Shown here: in pieces, positions 1 through 9,204 of the stretch
Position numbering within the stretch: position 1 is the stretch's first letter
Layout: each line of letters opens with the position of its first letter
DNA from: Staphylococcus delphini
GTDB lineage: Bacteria; Bacillota; Bacilli; Staphylococcales; Staphylococcaceae
Assembly (NCBI RefSeq): GCF_900636325.1
Contig: NZ_LR134263.1
Span: 2,046,001-2,110,000, forward strand
Length of the DNA: 64,000 nucleotides
Direction of reading: 5' to 3'
The notes under the pieces: generated by a model
Databases searched by the model: none
Seen by the model: only the letters and a program-made list of their open reading frames with translations
Told to the model about the DNA's origin: nothing
Made by a program: the position numbers and the translations under genes

Positions 1-722
1 TCAAAGCCAAGCTCCGTTAATAATGTCGCACCTAATGGTAGGCTTGTGCCGTGAAGACTTGTTAGTACGACTTTTTCGCCTTGTGATTCAATTGGACCTA
101 CTAATGCTTTAACGCCCGCTTTATACGCTTCAGTGACTTCATCCGCTAATGGTAAAATCATGCCGGCATCACGTAAAGCTTCGAAATCATTTGCCGTAAT
201 GTCTAATGGTGATTCAATCGCATTAATATATTGGCTTAAATCTTCTGAAGCAGCTGGCAACAATTGACCACCATCTGGACCATAAATTTTAATGCCATTG
301 TAATTGCTTGGGTTATGGCTTGCTGTAATCATCACACCTGCTGTCGCTTGTAAATGACGTACCGCAAAAGACAGCTCCGGCGTTGATTTATAACTGTCAG
401 CCAGTACTACTTTGACACCTTCAGTCGCTAACACACGTGCAATTTCACGTCCAAAATCTTCAGATAAAAAGCGTGTATCAAAATGAATGACCACCGTCGC
501 ATCTGATTGTTTCGCGTTTAAATATTGTGCTAGACCAAGCGCAACTTTACGAACTGTAAATTTATTTAAACGTCCAGGTCCAATGCCAAAAGTACTTCGA
601 ATTCCTGCAGTCCCAAATGTAAGTACATCTTCAAAGCCTGCTTGTCGTTCTTCTTCGGTTTGTCCTTCATAAAATTCGCGTACTAAACTTTCATCTAGTT
701 TTGACATCCATTGTGCTTTCAA
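1..722 (-). CDS. pgcA: phosphosugar mutase (phosphoglucomutase type), 3' end outside the window
   Basis: This is the N-terminal ~240 residues of an alpha-D-phosphohexomutase; the rest lies beyond the left edge. The family interconverts hexose 1- and 6-phosphates. In staphylococci PgcA feeds UDP-glucose and the glycolipid anchor made by UgtP, which is also encoded in this window. Visible motifs are an early 'FGTAGIR' segment and the active-site phosphoserine loop 'TASHNPSNYNG', followed by 'GPDGGQL'. I place the start at TTG 722, preceded by GGTGG at a normal distance. An in-frame ATG at 740 and an ATG at 707 are alternatives. A relative such as phosphomannomutase cannot be excluded without the C-terminal half. 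Confidence 0.75.
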   Translation of the reverse strand, partial: MKAQWMSKLDESLVREFYEGQTEEERQAGFEDVLTFGTAGIRSTFGIGPGRLNKFTVRKVALGLAQYLNAKQSDATVVIHFDTRFLSEDFGREIARVLATEGVKVVLADSYKSTPELSFAVRHLQATAGVMITASHNPSNYNGIKIYGPDGGQLLPAASEDLSQYINAIESPLDITANDFEALRDAGMILPLADEVTEAYKAGVKALVGPIESQGEKVVLTSLHGTSLPLGATLLTELGF

Positions 723-952
723 AACATCCACCATCCTCATATGATTCATTGATTAAAATTAACGGGACGCCAATGTGATTGATATCCCTCATTCATAATA
801 ATAACTTCATTATACATGAACGACACGCTTCCAACATAGAATTCGACTAACCTCTACAAAATAGATGAAAATGTATGAAATGATTGAAAAGTCATCAGCA
901 CTTCATTACAATATATAATCATATGTAAAATACCTGTTAGGAGCAATTCACT

Positions 953-2131
953 ATGAATAAAGGATTCAAATTTTTACTCAATTTATTAGCTTTCATGCTT
1001 ATCATTGTTCCTACAATTTTCGCATTCATTCTTTTTAACTCATCAAAGAATGCTTTTGACGACTCATTCTCACAATCGGATGAGCGTCAATCCCAATTAA
1101 GAGATTCAAAAGTCAATGCTGCCAAACAACCTATCTCTATTTTATTTCTAGGTATAGATGATAGCAGTACAAGAAGAAAAAACGGGCAAAACCCTGAAAA
1201 TGCGCGTACCGACGCAATGATCTTATCAACCATGAATCCTGACAAACATCAAATACGTTTGCTCAGTATCCCTCGTGACACGCTAAGTTACATTCCAGAG
1301 GTCGGTTATTATGATAAGATTACGCACGCGCATGCATACGGTGGACCAGAAGCTTCAATGCGTACGGTAGAAGCGAATTTAAATGTCCCAGTTGATTACT
1401 ATGTGCGTATTAATATGGAAGCTTTTGCCAAAACTGTAGACGAACTTGGTGGTATTGAATATGATGTCCCATACGATCTGAACGAACCGAACACAAAGGA
1501 CAAAGGTCGTATCAAACTTAAAAAAGGAAAGCAACAGCTTAACGGTGATGAAGTGCTTGCTGTGACACGTACACGTAAGCAAGACTCTGATTTAAAACGT
1601 GGGCAACGACAAATGGAAGTATTAAAAATATTGTTCAAAAAAGCCCAAGAGACTAAATCTTTACACAAATTAGATGATATCATTGAAATTGTAGGAAAAA
1701 ATTCAAAACACAACTTAAGTTACTTAGAAATCAAGGCACTCGCGACAAACTACTTAGCAAATGATGTAGACATTCAATCGCAACAACTTAAAGGTGAAAA
1801 TGAATTACTGAATGGTATTTATTACATTAATCCTGACGTTGATAATTTAATTGAAACGTCTAACACTTTACGTAAAGACTTAGGTTTAGCACCTATTAAA
1901 GACAGAAATCAATTTTTAGTGGAGCGTGTGAAAGCATACTATGGTGATATCCCACCGCTCACATATTTAGAAGAATCATTGTTACAGGACGTTAAAAAGT
2001 TAATCCCGAACGATGAGAAAAATGATCAAAATAATACAGGTGAAGCAGCTGATAACACCAGTGGCGCAACGAATAATCAGGAACAAGGCGTACCGGAGCA
2101 AAGCCAAAATCCTGATGGTTCATACTACTAA
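953..2131 (+). CDS. LytR-CpsA-Psr (LCP) family wall polymer transferase
   Basis: LCP enzymes transfer undecaprenyl-linked glycopolymers, chiefly wall teichoic acid, to peptidoglycan on the outer membrane face. The 392-residue protein has a short cytoplasmic start, one membrane segment (about residues 8-28) and an extracellular LCP domain. Family hallmarks are 'ILFLGIDDSS', 'RTDAMILSTMNP', 'LLSIPRDTLSYIP', 'KITHAHAYGG' and 'GDEVLAVTRTRKQDSDLKRGQRQ'. The tail after about residue 355 is Asn/Gln-rich and low in complexity. The start has an AGGAG box. By neighbourhood (next to atl) it matches the LcpB position of S. aureus, but I cannot separate the three staphylococcal paralogues by eye, so no symbol is given. 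Confidence 0.88.
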   Translation: MNKGFKFLLNLLAFMLIIVPTIFAFILFNSSKNAFDDSFSQSDERQSQLRDSKVNAAKQPISILFLGIDDSSTRRKNGQNPENARTDAMILSTMNPDKHQIRLLSIPRDTLSYIPEVGYYDKITHAHAYGGPEASMRTVEANLNVPVDYYVRINMEAFAKTVDELGGIEYDVPYDLNEPNTKDKGRIKLKKGKQQLNGDEVLAVTRTRKQDSDLKRGQRQMEVLKILFKKAQETKSLHKLDDIIEIVGKNSKHNLSYLEIKALATNYLANDVDIQSQQLKGENELLNGIYYINPDVDNLIETSNTLRKDLGLAPIKDRNQFLVERVKAYYGDIPPLTYLEESLLQDVKKLIPNDEKNDQNNTGEAADNTSGATNNQEQGVPEQSQNPDGSYY

Positions 2132-2145
2132 TAGGAGGTTCACAC

Positions 2146-2616
2146 ATGGCACGTCATACACAAGATAAAATTAGACATATCAATGGCATTTTTAATATGC
2201 TCGAGCAACAAATCATTCACAGTAAAGACATGGCGCATTTTCGCCAAGAGTTGTTCTATGTGAATCATACACATCGTGAAAATTATGAAGCGCTATTGCT
2301 TTATTATCAGGAAAGTGAAACGAACCCTGTCATCAATGCCGCATGTTATATCGTCGCGCTTCCTGAAATTTTTGATGCGATTGATGTCTTTGAATCGCCG
2401 CTACCGTTTTCTTGGGTTTATGATGAGAATGGCTTAACACCCGCAATGCAAAACTTAAGCGTGCCGATTCAATATCTTGTCGCTGCGGCATTAGAAGTGA
2501 CAGACGTGAATATTTTCAAACCTTCTGGCTATACAATGGGCATGAACAACTGGAATCTCGTACAAATGCGCCTTTTCTGGCAATATACTGCCCTCGTACG
2601 CCAACAAGCGATGTAA
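2146..2616 (+). CDS. conserved staphylococcal protein, DUF2538-like
   Basis: A 156-residue soluble protein with no signal peptide or membrane segment. It starts 14 bases after the LCP gene behind a strong AGGAGG box, so the two are probably co-transcribed, and it ends just before a hairpin terminator. It is mostly helical in appearance, with a conserved-looking 'YNMGMNNWNLVQMRLFWQY'-like C-terminus (residues about 127-147). I connect it from memory with the DUF2538 family found beside atl in other staphylococci; that family name is a recollection, not a search result. Function is unknown. Linkage to an LCP enzyme hints at a role linked to wall polymers, which is inference only. Confidence 0.6.
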   Translation: MARHTQDKIRHINGIFNMLEQQIIHSKDMAHFRQELFYVNHTHRENYEALLLYYQESETNPVINAACYIVALPEIFDAIDVFESPLPFSWVYDENGLTPAMQNLSVPIQYLVAAALEVTDVNIFKPSGYTMGMNNWNLVQMRLFWQYTALVRQQAM

Positions 2617-2640
2617 CACCGTCAAATACGAATTAATCAT

Positions 2641-2677
2641 AAGTATCCGTCATTTTTACGATGTCGGGTACTTTTTT
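2641..2677 (+). terminator. intrinsic terminator after the LCP/DUF2538 pair
   Basis: Nine-base-pair stem AAGTATCCG / CGGGTACTT with one U-G wobble, followed by a run of six T. It lies 25 bases beyond the stop of the 156-residue gene. Confidence 0.8.
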
Positions 2678-2810
2678 ATCTCATTACAACAAGTCTTCAA
2701 CGCGTATCATCTGTCGCGCCGTCATTTCAATTTGAAAAACACTTTTATTCTACAGCTCAATCGATTATGATAAACATTAAACTCACTCTCTTATGAAAGG
2801 AATGCGCCCT

Positions 2811-3239
2811 ATGATTAAAACAGTCGAAACGGAACAAGAATATCAAGACGTTCTCTTCGTTCGTGAAACAGTATTTATCGATGAACAAGGTGTTTCTCGA
2901 GAAGAAGAAATTGATGAACATGAACATACCGCACAATATGTCATTGCCTACAACGATGACCAACAGCCTATCGCAACAGCGCGTTTTCGTCATGTAGATG
3001 GCAGTGCTAAAGTTGAACGTGTCGCCGTGTTGCAAAGTGCTCGTGGCTTAGGTATTGGCAAACAACTCATGCAATATCTTGAACAAGTCGCATATGAACA
3101 AGGCCACCGTCATTTCAAATTAGGTGCCCAAACACATGCGATCCCATTTTATGAATCTTTAGGCTATCATACGTATGGCGAAGAATTTTTAGATGCAGGA
3201 ATCCCTCACTATCATATGGAAAAGCACCTCACATCATAG
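2811..3239 (+). CDS. GNAT family N-acetyltransferase (YjcF-like)
   Basis: A 142-residue single-domain acetyltransferase. The acetyl-CoA motif A is visible as 'VERVAVLQSARGLGIGKQLMQYLE', with 'ARFRHVDGSAK' before it and 'FYESLGYHTYGEEFLDAGIPHYHMEKHL' after it, the pattern of the YjcF/ElaA branch. The substrate is unknown. I prefer ATG 2811, because an AAGGA box lies 10 bases upstream. An in-frame ATG at 2793 would put that box inside the gene. It sits between the LCP operon and atl with its own leader region. Confidence 0.8.
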   Translation: MIKTVETEQEYQDVLFVRETVFIDEQGVSREEEIDEHEHTAQYVIAYNDDQQPIATARFRHVDGSAKVERVAVLQSARGLGIGKQLMQYLEQVAYEQGHRHFKLGAQTHAIPFYESLGYHTYGEEFLDAGIPHYHMEKHLTS

Positions 3240-3568
3240 ACTTTTCCTACTCCATTCATATTAATGGTTCGAATTGAGATATGTCCTAACTTAGGCGATT
3301 TCAATTCGATCATTTAATATTGTGATTCAATCAATTCATCTCCGTAAACATTAATTCTCTAACTTTTCTTTCTTCCAAAATATTCACTTTTAAATTATTA
3401 AATGTTAACTTTAACAAATTCTCCTAATTAAAAACAACGTAAAAATATAAATACGGAGGACGATTATTAAAATTAAATTACAATCCAGTTAAAATACACA
3501 AATCGCCTCCCAATAACTCTATAATGTGAATAATCAACTTTATTATTTTATCTAAAAGGAGCAATAAA
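3240..3568. other. intergenic leader before atl with an inverted repeat
   Basis: No gene seen. At 3269-3309 a 12-bp outer stem (TCGAATTGAGAT / ATTTCAATTCGA) encloses an inner CCTAA-c-TTAGG stem. No T run follows, so it may be a weak terminator or an RNA structure. The rest is AT-rich and should hold the atl promoter, with a TATAAT at about 3520 but no clear -35. Confidence 0.5.
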
Positions 3569-6500
3569 ATGGTCAAAAAATTTGGTTATAAAACACCTAC
3601 AATCGTTGCACTTACTTTGGCTGGAACTGCATTTTCTGGGCACCAAGCCAATGCCGCTGAACAAGTTGCACCTGAAAAAACACCTACGAATGTACTTGAT
3701 GATCAATACGCTTTAAAACAAGCTGATGATGCGAAACAAACGCCACAAGGCACAACACTTGCAGGTTCAAAAGAATACAAGGATCCTTCACAAATTGATA
3801 CGGCTCAAGTCGATACAGCAGCACAAACTGAAACGCCCGTAGAAGAAGGACAACAAGACGCACAACAACCTGCTACAACTGATGAAGCGACATCAACAAA
3901 TCATACTGCATCAAAAAGTACAGATGAAAGTGCATCACCTGCAACAGCTTCTATAGATGAAGGCACATTAAACGCCCAAGCCAATTCAGATGAAATGGCT
4001 AGTAACCGTACACAAAACGCTACTGAAGATGCGACAAAATATCCTTATCGTTCAAGTGAAATCGATACACATGAAGACGCAACTGTGTCACCAGATACAT
4101 ATCAAGCATCGGACACGCCTGCGCAACAACCTTCAGCAACAAATGTAAGCGATTCAACAACAGCACAAACTGAAGCGACGCAAGCAAATACGTCAACAAA
4201 TGTAAATAACAAAGAGGCTGTTGCGACAACAGAAGATGTATATGCTACACAACCTCAAGCAGCTGTACAACCTGAAGCGAAGGCAACGACGGAAACAGCT
4301 CAAAATAAAACACCTCAAGTTGACACAAAAGACACAGCGCAAGTTGACAGTAAAGCAACAGCAACTCAAAATACAACACAGTCAGCAGCGACGAATCAAG
4401 ACAATACTGACAAAGTCACAAAACGCGCATTATTGACAAACGAAACAAAAACGGATGCTACAACAGCGAAAACAGAAGCACCTGCTTCAGCAACACGTCA
4501 AGCTGATACACAGGCGAAAACGACAACAGACAAGAAGGCAACAACTTACAGTGCACAAACAGCAACTGACAAAGACATCAATGCGAATCCGGACGGTCCA
4601 ACACCTCCACGCGTTGGCGGTAAAGGCGGTCCCCCTGCTTCACTTTCACTCCAATCGACTGGTCAAACCGCATTCCGTTCAGCTGTCGCTAGTAAACCGA
4701 GTGCATATCAACCTAAAGTGAAATCGTCTATCAATGACTATATTCGTAAGCAAAACTATAAAGTGCCGGTATACGAAGAAGATTATTCAAGTTACTTCCC
4801 TAAATACGGTTATCGTAATGGAGTCGGTAAACCTGAAGGCATCATCGTGCATGATACAGCAAATGACCGCTCTACCATTGATGGCGAAATCAGCTACATG
4901 AAACGAAATTATCAGAATGCATTCGTGCACGGTTTTATTAATGGTCAACGTATTATTGAAACACAACCGACAGATTATTTAGCATGGGGTGCTGGTGCCA
5001 TTGCCAATGAACGTTTTATTCATATCGAGCTTGTTCACGTTCATTCGAAAGAAGATTTTGCACGTCAAATGAACAATATGGCGGATTACGCAGCAACAAA
5101 CTTACAATATTATGGCCTTGTACCGGATAGTGCTGAATATGATGGTCGTGGTACAGTTTGGACACATGATGCTGTTTCTAGATTTTTAGGTGGTACAGAC
5201 CATACCGATCCACATGGGTATTTAAAACAACATGGTTATTCGTATGATGAGTTATATGATTTAATCAATGAAAAATACCAAGTGAAAATGGGTTATGCTT
5301 CACCTGCTAACTCGTCTTCAAAACCATCAAAACCATCAACGAATACCGCATTAAAAGTAACAACTGACACAGGTCTCGGTCGCATTAAAGATAAAAATAG
5401 TGGCTTATATGTAACAGTATATGATAAAACTGGTAAAAGCACTTCAGCCACAAATCAAACCTTAAAAGTAACGAAAAAAGCAAGTCTAAATGGGCAATCA
5501 TTCTACTTAGTAACAGACTATGCCACAGGAACATATGTCGGTTGGGCTAAACAAGCTGATGTCGAATATCAAACAAGTAAAGCCCCTTCTAAAGTGAGCA
5601 AAAATTATACGATTAAATCAGGCGCGAAATTGTATCAAGTGCCTTGGGGTACAAGTAAACAAGTTGCCGGTACAGTGACAGGTGCTGCAACACAAACATT
5701 CAAAACAACACTATCACAAACTGTAGGTAAAGCAACCTACTTGTACGGTACTGTTGGTAAATTATCGGGTTGGATTAATGCGAGCAGTGTTGCAGCAAAC
5801 GACCAAAAACCATCAACGAATACCGCATTAAAAGTAACAACTGACACAGGTCTCGGTCGCATTAAAGATAAAAATAGTGGCTTATATGTAACAGTATATG
5901 ATAAAACTGGTAAAAGCACTTCAGCCACAAACCAAACCTTAAAAGTAACGAAAAAAGCAAGTCTAAATGGGCAATCATTCTACTTAGTAACAGACTATGC
6001 CACAGGAACATATGTCGGTTGGGCTAAACAAGCTGATGTCGAATATCAAACAAGTAAAGCCCCTTCTAAAGTGAGGCAAAATTATACGATTAAATCAGGC
6101 GCGAAATTGTATCAAGTGCCATGGGGTACAAGTAAACAGGTTGCCGGTACAGTGACAGGTGCTGCAACACAAACATTCAAAACAACACTATCCCAAACTG
6201 TAGGTAAAGCAACCTACTTGTACGGTACAGTTGGTAAATTATCGGGTTGGATTAATTCAACAGCATTAACAGTACAAAAAGCAGCAGCAAGTAGCGTCAC
6301 AAAAGCAGTTTCTCAAATCGGTCAACTGAACACGAAAAATAGCGGTATCAAGGCTTCTATTTATGACAAAACAGCAAAAAGTGCAGCGAGATGGGCAGGT
6401 CAAACTTATAAAATTACAAAAACAGCTTCTGCCAATAACGAAGACTATGTATTACTGCAAAACAATACAGGAGGCACGCCACTCGGTTGGTTTTATGCAA

Positions 6501-7759
6501 AAGATGTCACAACACGTAGCTTAGGTGCAGAAACAGCTATTAAAGGTAATTACACAGTCAATAGTAAAACATCTGGCCTCTACGCTATGCCTTGGGGTAC
6601 AACGAAACAACGTGTCGATACATTAAAAAATGGAGCAAGTCGTTTATTTACAGCTTCAAAATCAGTTAAAGTCGGTAATGATACATTCTTATTCGGTACA
6701 GTGAATCAAAAATTGGGTTGGATTAATCAAAAAGACTTAACAGCTGTAGCGGCAAAAGTCGCAAACATTAAAACCGCATCGAACAGCGCTGTTAAAGGGG
6801 CCGCAATCACAACTTTGAAAAAAGTAGAAGATTACGTGATTACGAACAAAAACGGTTATTATTACACTAAAGTTGGAGATTCGAAATCGGCTGGTGCTTT
6901 AAAAGGCTTTTATCAACAACTTTTTAAAGTCGAAAAATCATCTTTACTGAATGGTATTACTTGGTACTATGGCGCATTCCAAAATGGTACGAAAGGATGG
7001 ATTAAAGCAGCTGACGTACGCTCATCATTCATTCAACACACTGCAGTCAGTAGCACATTGAAAGCAGCACTCGATAAACAAATGGCGTTGACTTACCCGC
7101 CTCAAGTTCAACGTGTAGCTGGTAAGTGGGTCAATGCGAATCGTTCAGAAACTGAAAAAGCAATGAATACCGCAGCACTTGAAAAAGATCCGACACTCAT
7201 GTATCAATTTTTAAAACTTGATCAATACCAAGGTCTCGGCGCGGAAGAACTCAATAAATTGTTAAGAGGTAAAGGCATTTTAGAAGGTCAAGGTGCCGCG
7301 TTTAAAGAAGCCGCACAAAAGCATAACATTAATGAGGTTTACTTAATGTCTCACGCATTTTTAGAAACAGGTAACGGGACTTCTCAACTTGCGAATGGCG
7401 GTCACGTAGATAAAAATAATAAAGTCGTAACAACAGGTAAACCGAAGTATTACAACATGTTCGGTATCGGGGCAATCGATACAGACGCTTTACGCAATGG
7501 CTTTAAAACTGCTGAAAGATATGGTTGGAATACGGTCAGCAAAGCGATTATCGGTGGCGCGAAATTCATCCGTGATCAATACATCGGTTCAGGACAAAAC
7601 ACATTGTATCGTATGCGTTGGAATCCAGAACACCCTGCCACACATCAATATGCGACTGATATTAATTGGGCAAATGTGAACGCACAACGTATGAAATATT
7701 TCTATGATCAAATCGGTGAAACAGGTAAATACTTCGACGTCGATGTGTATAAGAAGTAA
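3569..7759 (+). CDS. atl: bifunctional autolysin Atl (amidase + glucosaminidase)
   Basis: The major staphylococcal cell-separation hydrolase, a secreted 1396-residue preproenzyme. A signal peptide ends near 'ANA-AEQ' (about residue 29). A Thr/Gln/Ala-rich propeptide runs to about 350. The zinc amidase domain (about 390-575) shows 'GIIVHDTAND' and 'WTHDAVSRFLGGTDHTDPHGYL', and cleaves MurNAc-L-Ala bonds. Three repeat regions of paired GW modules follow (about 588-737, 747-896, 900-1150), which bind teichoic acid. The C-terminal endo-beta-N-acetylglucosaminidase (about 1155-1396) carries 'YLMSHAFLETGNGTSQLA' with the catalytic Glu. Family enzymes are cut between the amidase and glucosaminidase parts after export. 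The length is somewhat above the ~1250 residues of S. aureus Atl, from a longer propeptide. AGGAG box at the start. Confidence 0.97.
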   Translation: MVKKFGYKTPTIVALTLAGTAFSGHQANAAEQVAPEKTPTNVLDDQYALKQADDAKQTPQGTTLAGSKEYKDPSQIDTAQVDTAAQTETPVEEGQQDAQQPATTDEATSTNHTASKSTDESASPATASIDEGTLNAQANSDEMASNRTQNATEDATKYPYRSSEIDTHEDATVSPDTYQASDTPAQQPSATNVSDSTTAQTEATQANTSTNVNNKEAVATTEDVYATQPQAAVQPEAKATTETAQNKTPQVDTKDTAQVDSKATATQNTTQSAATNQDNTDKVTKRALLTNETKTDATTAKTEAPASATRQADTQAKTTTDKKATTYSAQTATDKDINANPDGPTPPRVGGKGGPPASLSLQSTGQTAFRSAVASKPSAYQPKVKSSINDYIRKQNYKVPVYEEDYSSYFPKYGYRNGVGKPEGIIVHDTANDRSTIDGEISYMKRNYQNAFVHGFINGQRIIETQPTDYLAWGAGAIANERFIHIELVHVHSKEDFARQMNNMADYAATNLQYYGLVPDSAEYDGRGTVWTHDAVSRFLGGTDHTDPHGYLKQHGYSYDELYDLINEKYQVKMGYASPANSSSKPSKPSTNTALKVTTDTGLGRIKDKNSGLYVTVYDKTGKSTSATNQTLKVTKKASLNGQSFYLVTDYATGTYVGWAKQADVEYQTSKAPSKVSKNYTIKSGAKLYQVPWGTSKQVAGTVTGAATQTFKTTLSQTVGKATYLYGTVGKLSGWINASSVAANDQKPSTNTALKVTTDTGLGRIKDKNSGLYVTVYDKTGKSTSATNQTLKVTKKASLNGQSFYLVTDYATGTYVGWAKQADVEYQTSKAPSKVRQNYTIKSGAKLYQVPWGTSKQVAGTVTGAATQTFKTTLSQTVGKATYLYGTVGKLSGWINSTALTVQKAAASSVTKAVSQIGQLNTKNSGIKASIYDKTAKSAARWAGQTYKITKTASANNEDYVLLQNNTGGTPLGWFYAKDVTTRSLGAETAIKGNYTVNSKTSGLYAMPWGTTKQRVDTLKNGASRLFTASKSVKVGNDTFLFGTVNQKLGWINQKDLTAVAAKVANIKTASNSAVKGAAITTLKKVEDYVITNKNGYYYTKVGDSKSAGALKGFYQQLFKVEKSSLLNGITWYYGAFQNGTKGWIKAADVRSSFIQHTAVSSTLKAALDKQMALTYPPQVQRVAGKWVNANRSETEKAMNTAALEKDPTLMYQFLKLDQYQGLGAEELNKLLRGKGILEGQGAAFKEAAQKHNINEVYLMSHAFLETGNGTSQLANGGHVDKNNKVVTTGKPKYYNMFGIGAIDTDALRNGFKTAERYGWNTVSKAIIGGAKFIRDQYIGSGQNTLYRMRWNPEHPATHQYATDINWANVNAQRMKYFYDQIGETGKYFDVDVYKK
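5330..6256 (+). repeat. near-identical tandem repeats R1/R2 in atl
   Basis: Two 450-bp units (5330-5779 and 5807-6256, offset 477 bp) encode 150-residue GW-module pairs. At the protein level I see only SK to RQ changes near 'APSKV'. The DNA is equally close, including third codon positions, so the copies are a recent duplication or are kept alike by gene conversion. Confidence 0.9.
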
Positions 7760-7770
7760 ATATAACGAAA

Positions 7771-7810
7771 GCAGCTCTAGTCATCTTCACGGTGATTAGA
7801 GCTTTTTTTA
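7771..7810 (+). terminator. intrinsic terminator of atl
   Basis: Stem AGCTCTAGTCATC / GGTGATTAGAGCT with two wobble pairs, followed by seven T. It begins 12 bases after the atl stop. Confidence 0.85.
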
Positions 7811-7935
7811 TTAAAACTTCTATAATTAAGTTATGTTGATAGCATTTGAAAATAAAATGTAGCAAAAACAGCATTTTTATTTTCTAAAATAATATAATCA
7901 TGTCTTAACTCAATCTTTGAATGGAGGTTGTTTGA

Positions 7936-8766
7936 TTGAGACATGATATATACGAAGGAGTGTCATTTTACATTATGAAAGGTATAAAACCAAATTACGC
8001 TGAGCTGGCTAGACAATATCATTGCGATCCAAGGACAGTAAAAAAATATTATGAAGCTGGGAAAGGCAATGAGTTGAAAAAATTAAAAACAAGGAAAACG
8101 ACAAAGAGAGTATCAAAATTAGAACCCTATAAAACGCTCATAGACGAAAAATTAGAGATAGGTTGTACGGCTATGGCGATTTATAAATATATTACTAAAA
8201 AAGGGTATGAAGGCAAATATACGATTCTAAGAGAATATTGTAAGAATAAAAAAGGGAAGGAAATTAAAAAAGCAACTATACGGGTAGAAACACACCACGG
8301 TATAGCTGCTCAAGTAGACTGGAAAGAAGATATGATCATGCATGATAAATTTGGGAAACGTTATCAATTCAATATCTTTCTTTACGTTCTACACTATTCA
8401 AAAATGAAGTATATCACATTAACTTGGGATAGAAAACAAGATACATTATTTCAATGTTTGAAAGAATCTTTTGAGTACACTGGAGGTGTTCCTAAGGAAA
8501 TATGGTTCGATAATATGAAAACGGTCGTTGATTGTCCTAGAACACAATATAGAAAAGATGCAAACCTTGAACCCATCGCGTGTAGGCCTTATAGGCCGCA
8601 AACCAAGGGCTCTGTGGAATCTTTAGCTAAATTTGTGGAACAACGTTTAAGGCCCTACGATTACGAATTTTATAACGCTGTTGAACTTATCAGTCTTGTC
8701 AATCACTTTTGTCATGAAATGAACCATAACGAAATATCGCAAGCAACTGACTGCTATCCAATGTAA
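7936..8766 (+). pseudogene. istA: IS21-family transposase IstA, C-terminally truncated
   Basis: The 276-residue product begins with a helix-turn-helix ('YAELARQYHCDPRTVKKYYEAG', about residues 21-42) and then an integrase-type catalytic core. The DDE residues look present: D128 in 'QVDWKED', D192 in 'WFDNMK' and E228 in 'KGSVES'. Full IstA proteins are longer, about 400 residues. Here the reading frame runs directly into istB sequence near 8755 and stops, so the C-terminal region is deleted. The first codon is TTG behind GGAGG. The catalytic domain could still fold, but loss of the C-terminus and of a functional IstB makes activity unlikely. Confidence 0.85.
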
Positions 8767-9204
8767 TAGTGGTGTCGGTAAGACACATCTAGCAATATTG
8801 CTAGGCGTAGAAGCTTGTAAACAAAATATCAAAACCCGATTCTATACTTTTAAAGAATTAATTGAATTCTTAACTACATCAGAAAAGAAATATTCAATAA
8901 AACTTTAAAACAATTAAACAGAATTGATCTGCTTATCATTGATGAGATAGGCTATACACCCATTTCAAAAGAACAGGCAGACCTCTTCTATCAATTGATG
9001 TCACTAAGATATGAAATGAAATCCACGATTATAACGACGAATATCCCTTTTTCTAGTTGGGGCGACTCATTTAGTAACAAGATAGCGTCAGCAGCCATTA
9101 TTGATAGACTTATTCACCATTCAAAAATATTTAAAATTACAGGCGATTCATACCGACTTAAAGACTATAAAAGTGAAAAAAGTTTAAACATACGTCATTC
9201 TTAA
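8764..9204 (+). pseudogene. istB: IS21 helper ATPase IstB, fragmentary
   Basis: IstB is the AAA+ ATPase that guides IstA. The fragment starts abruptly inside the Walker A motif ('NSGVGKTHLAILLGVEACKQNIKTRF') at the junction with istA. It runs to a stop near 8907, then continues in another frame as 'LIIDEIGYTPISKEQADLFYQL' (Walker B) and 'YEMKSTIITTNIPFSSWGDSF', ending at 9204. The N-terminal part is missing and a frameshift splits the rest. A second, inverted and also decayed relative is at 63034-63644. Confidence 0.85.

Noticed and set aside
4020..4721. Gln/Lys/His-rich frames in other phases inside the atl propeptide
   Set aside because: The region is low in complexity (CAA/ACA codons), so shifted frames stay open by chance. 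No start signals, and atl is certain here.
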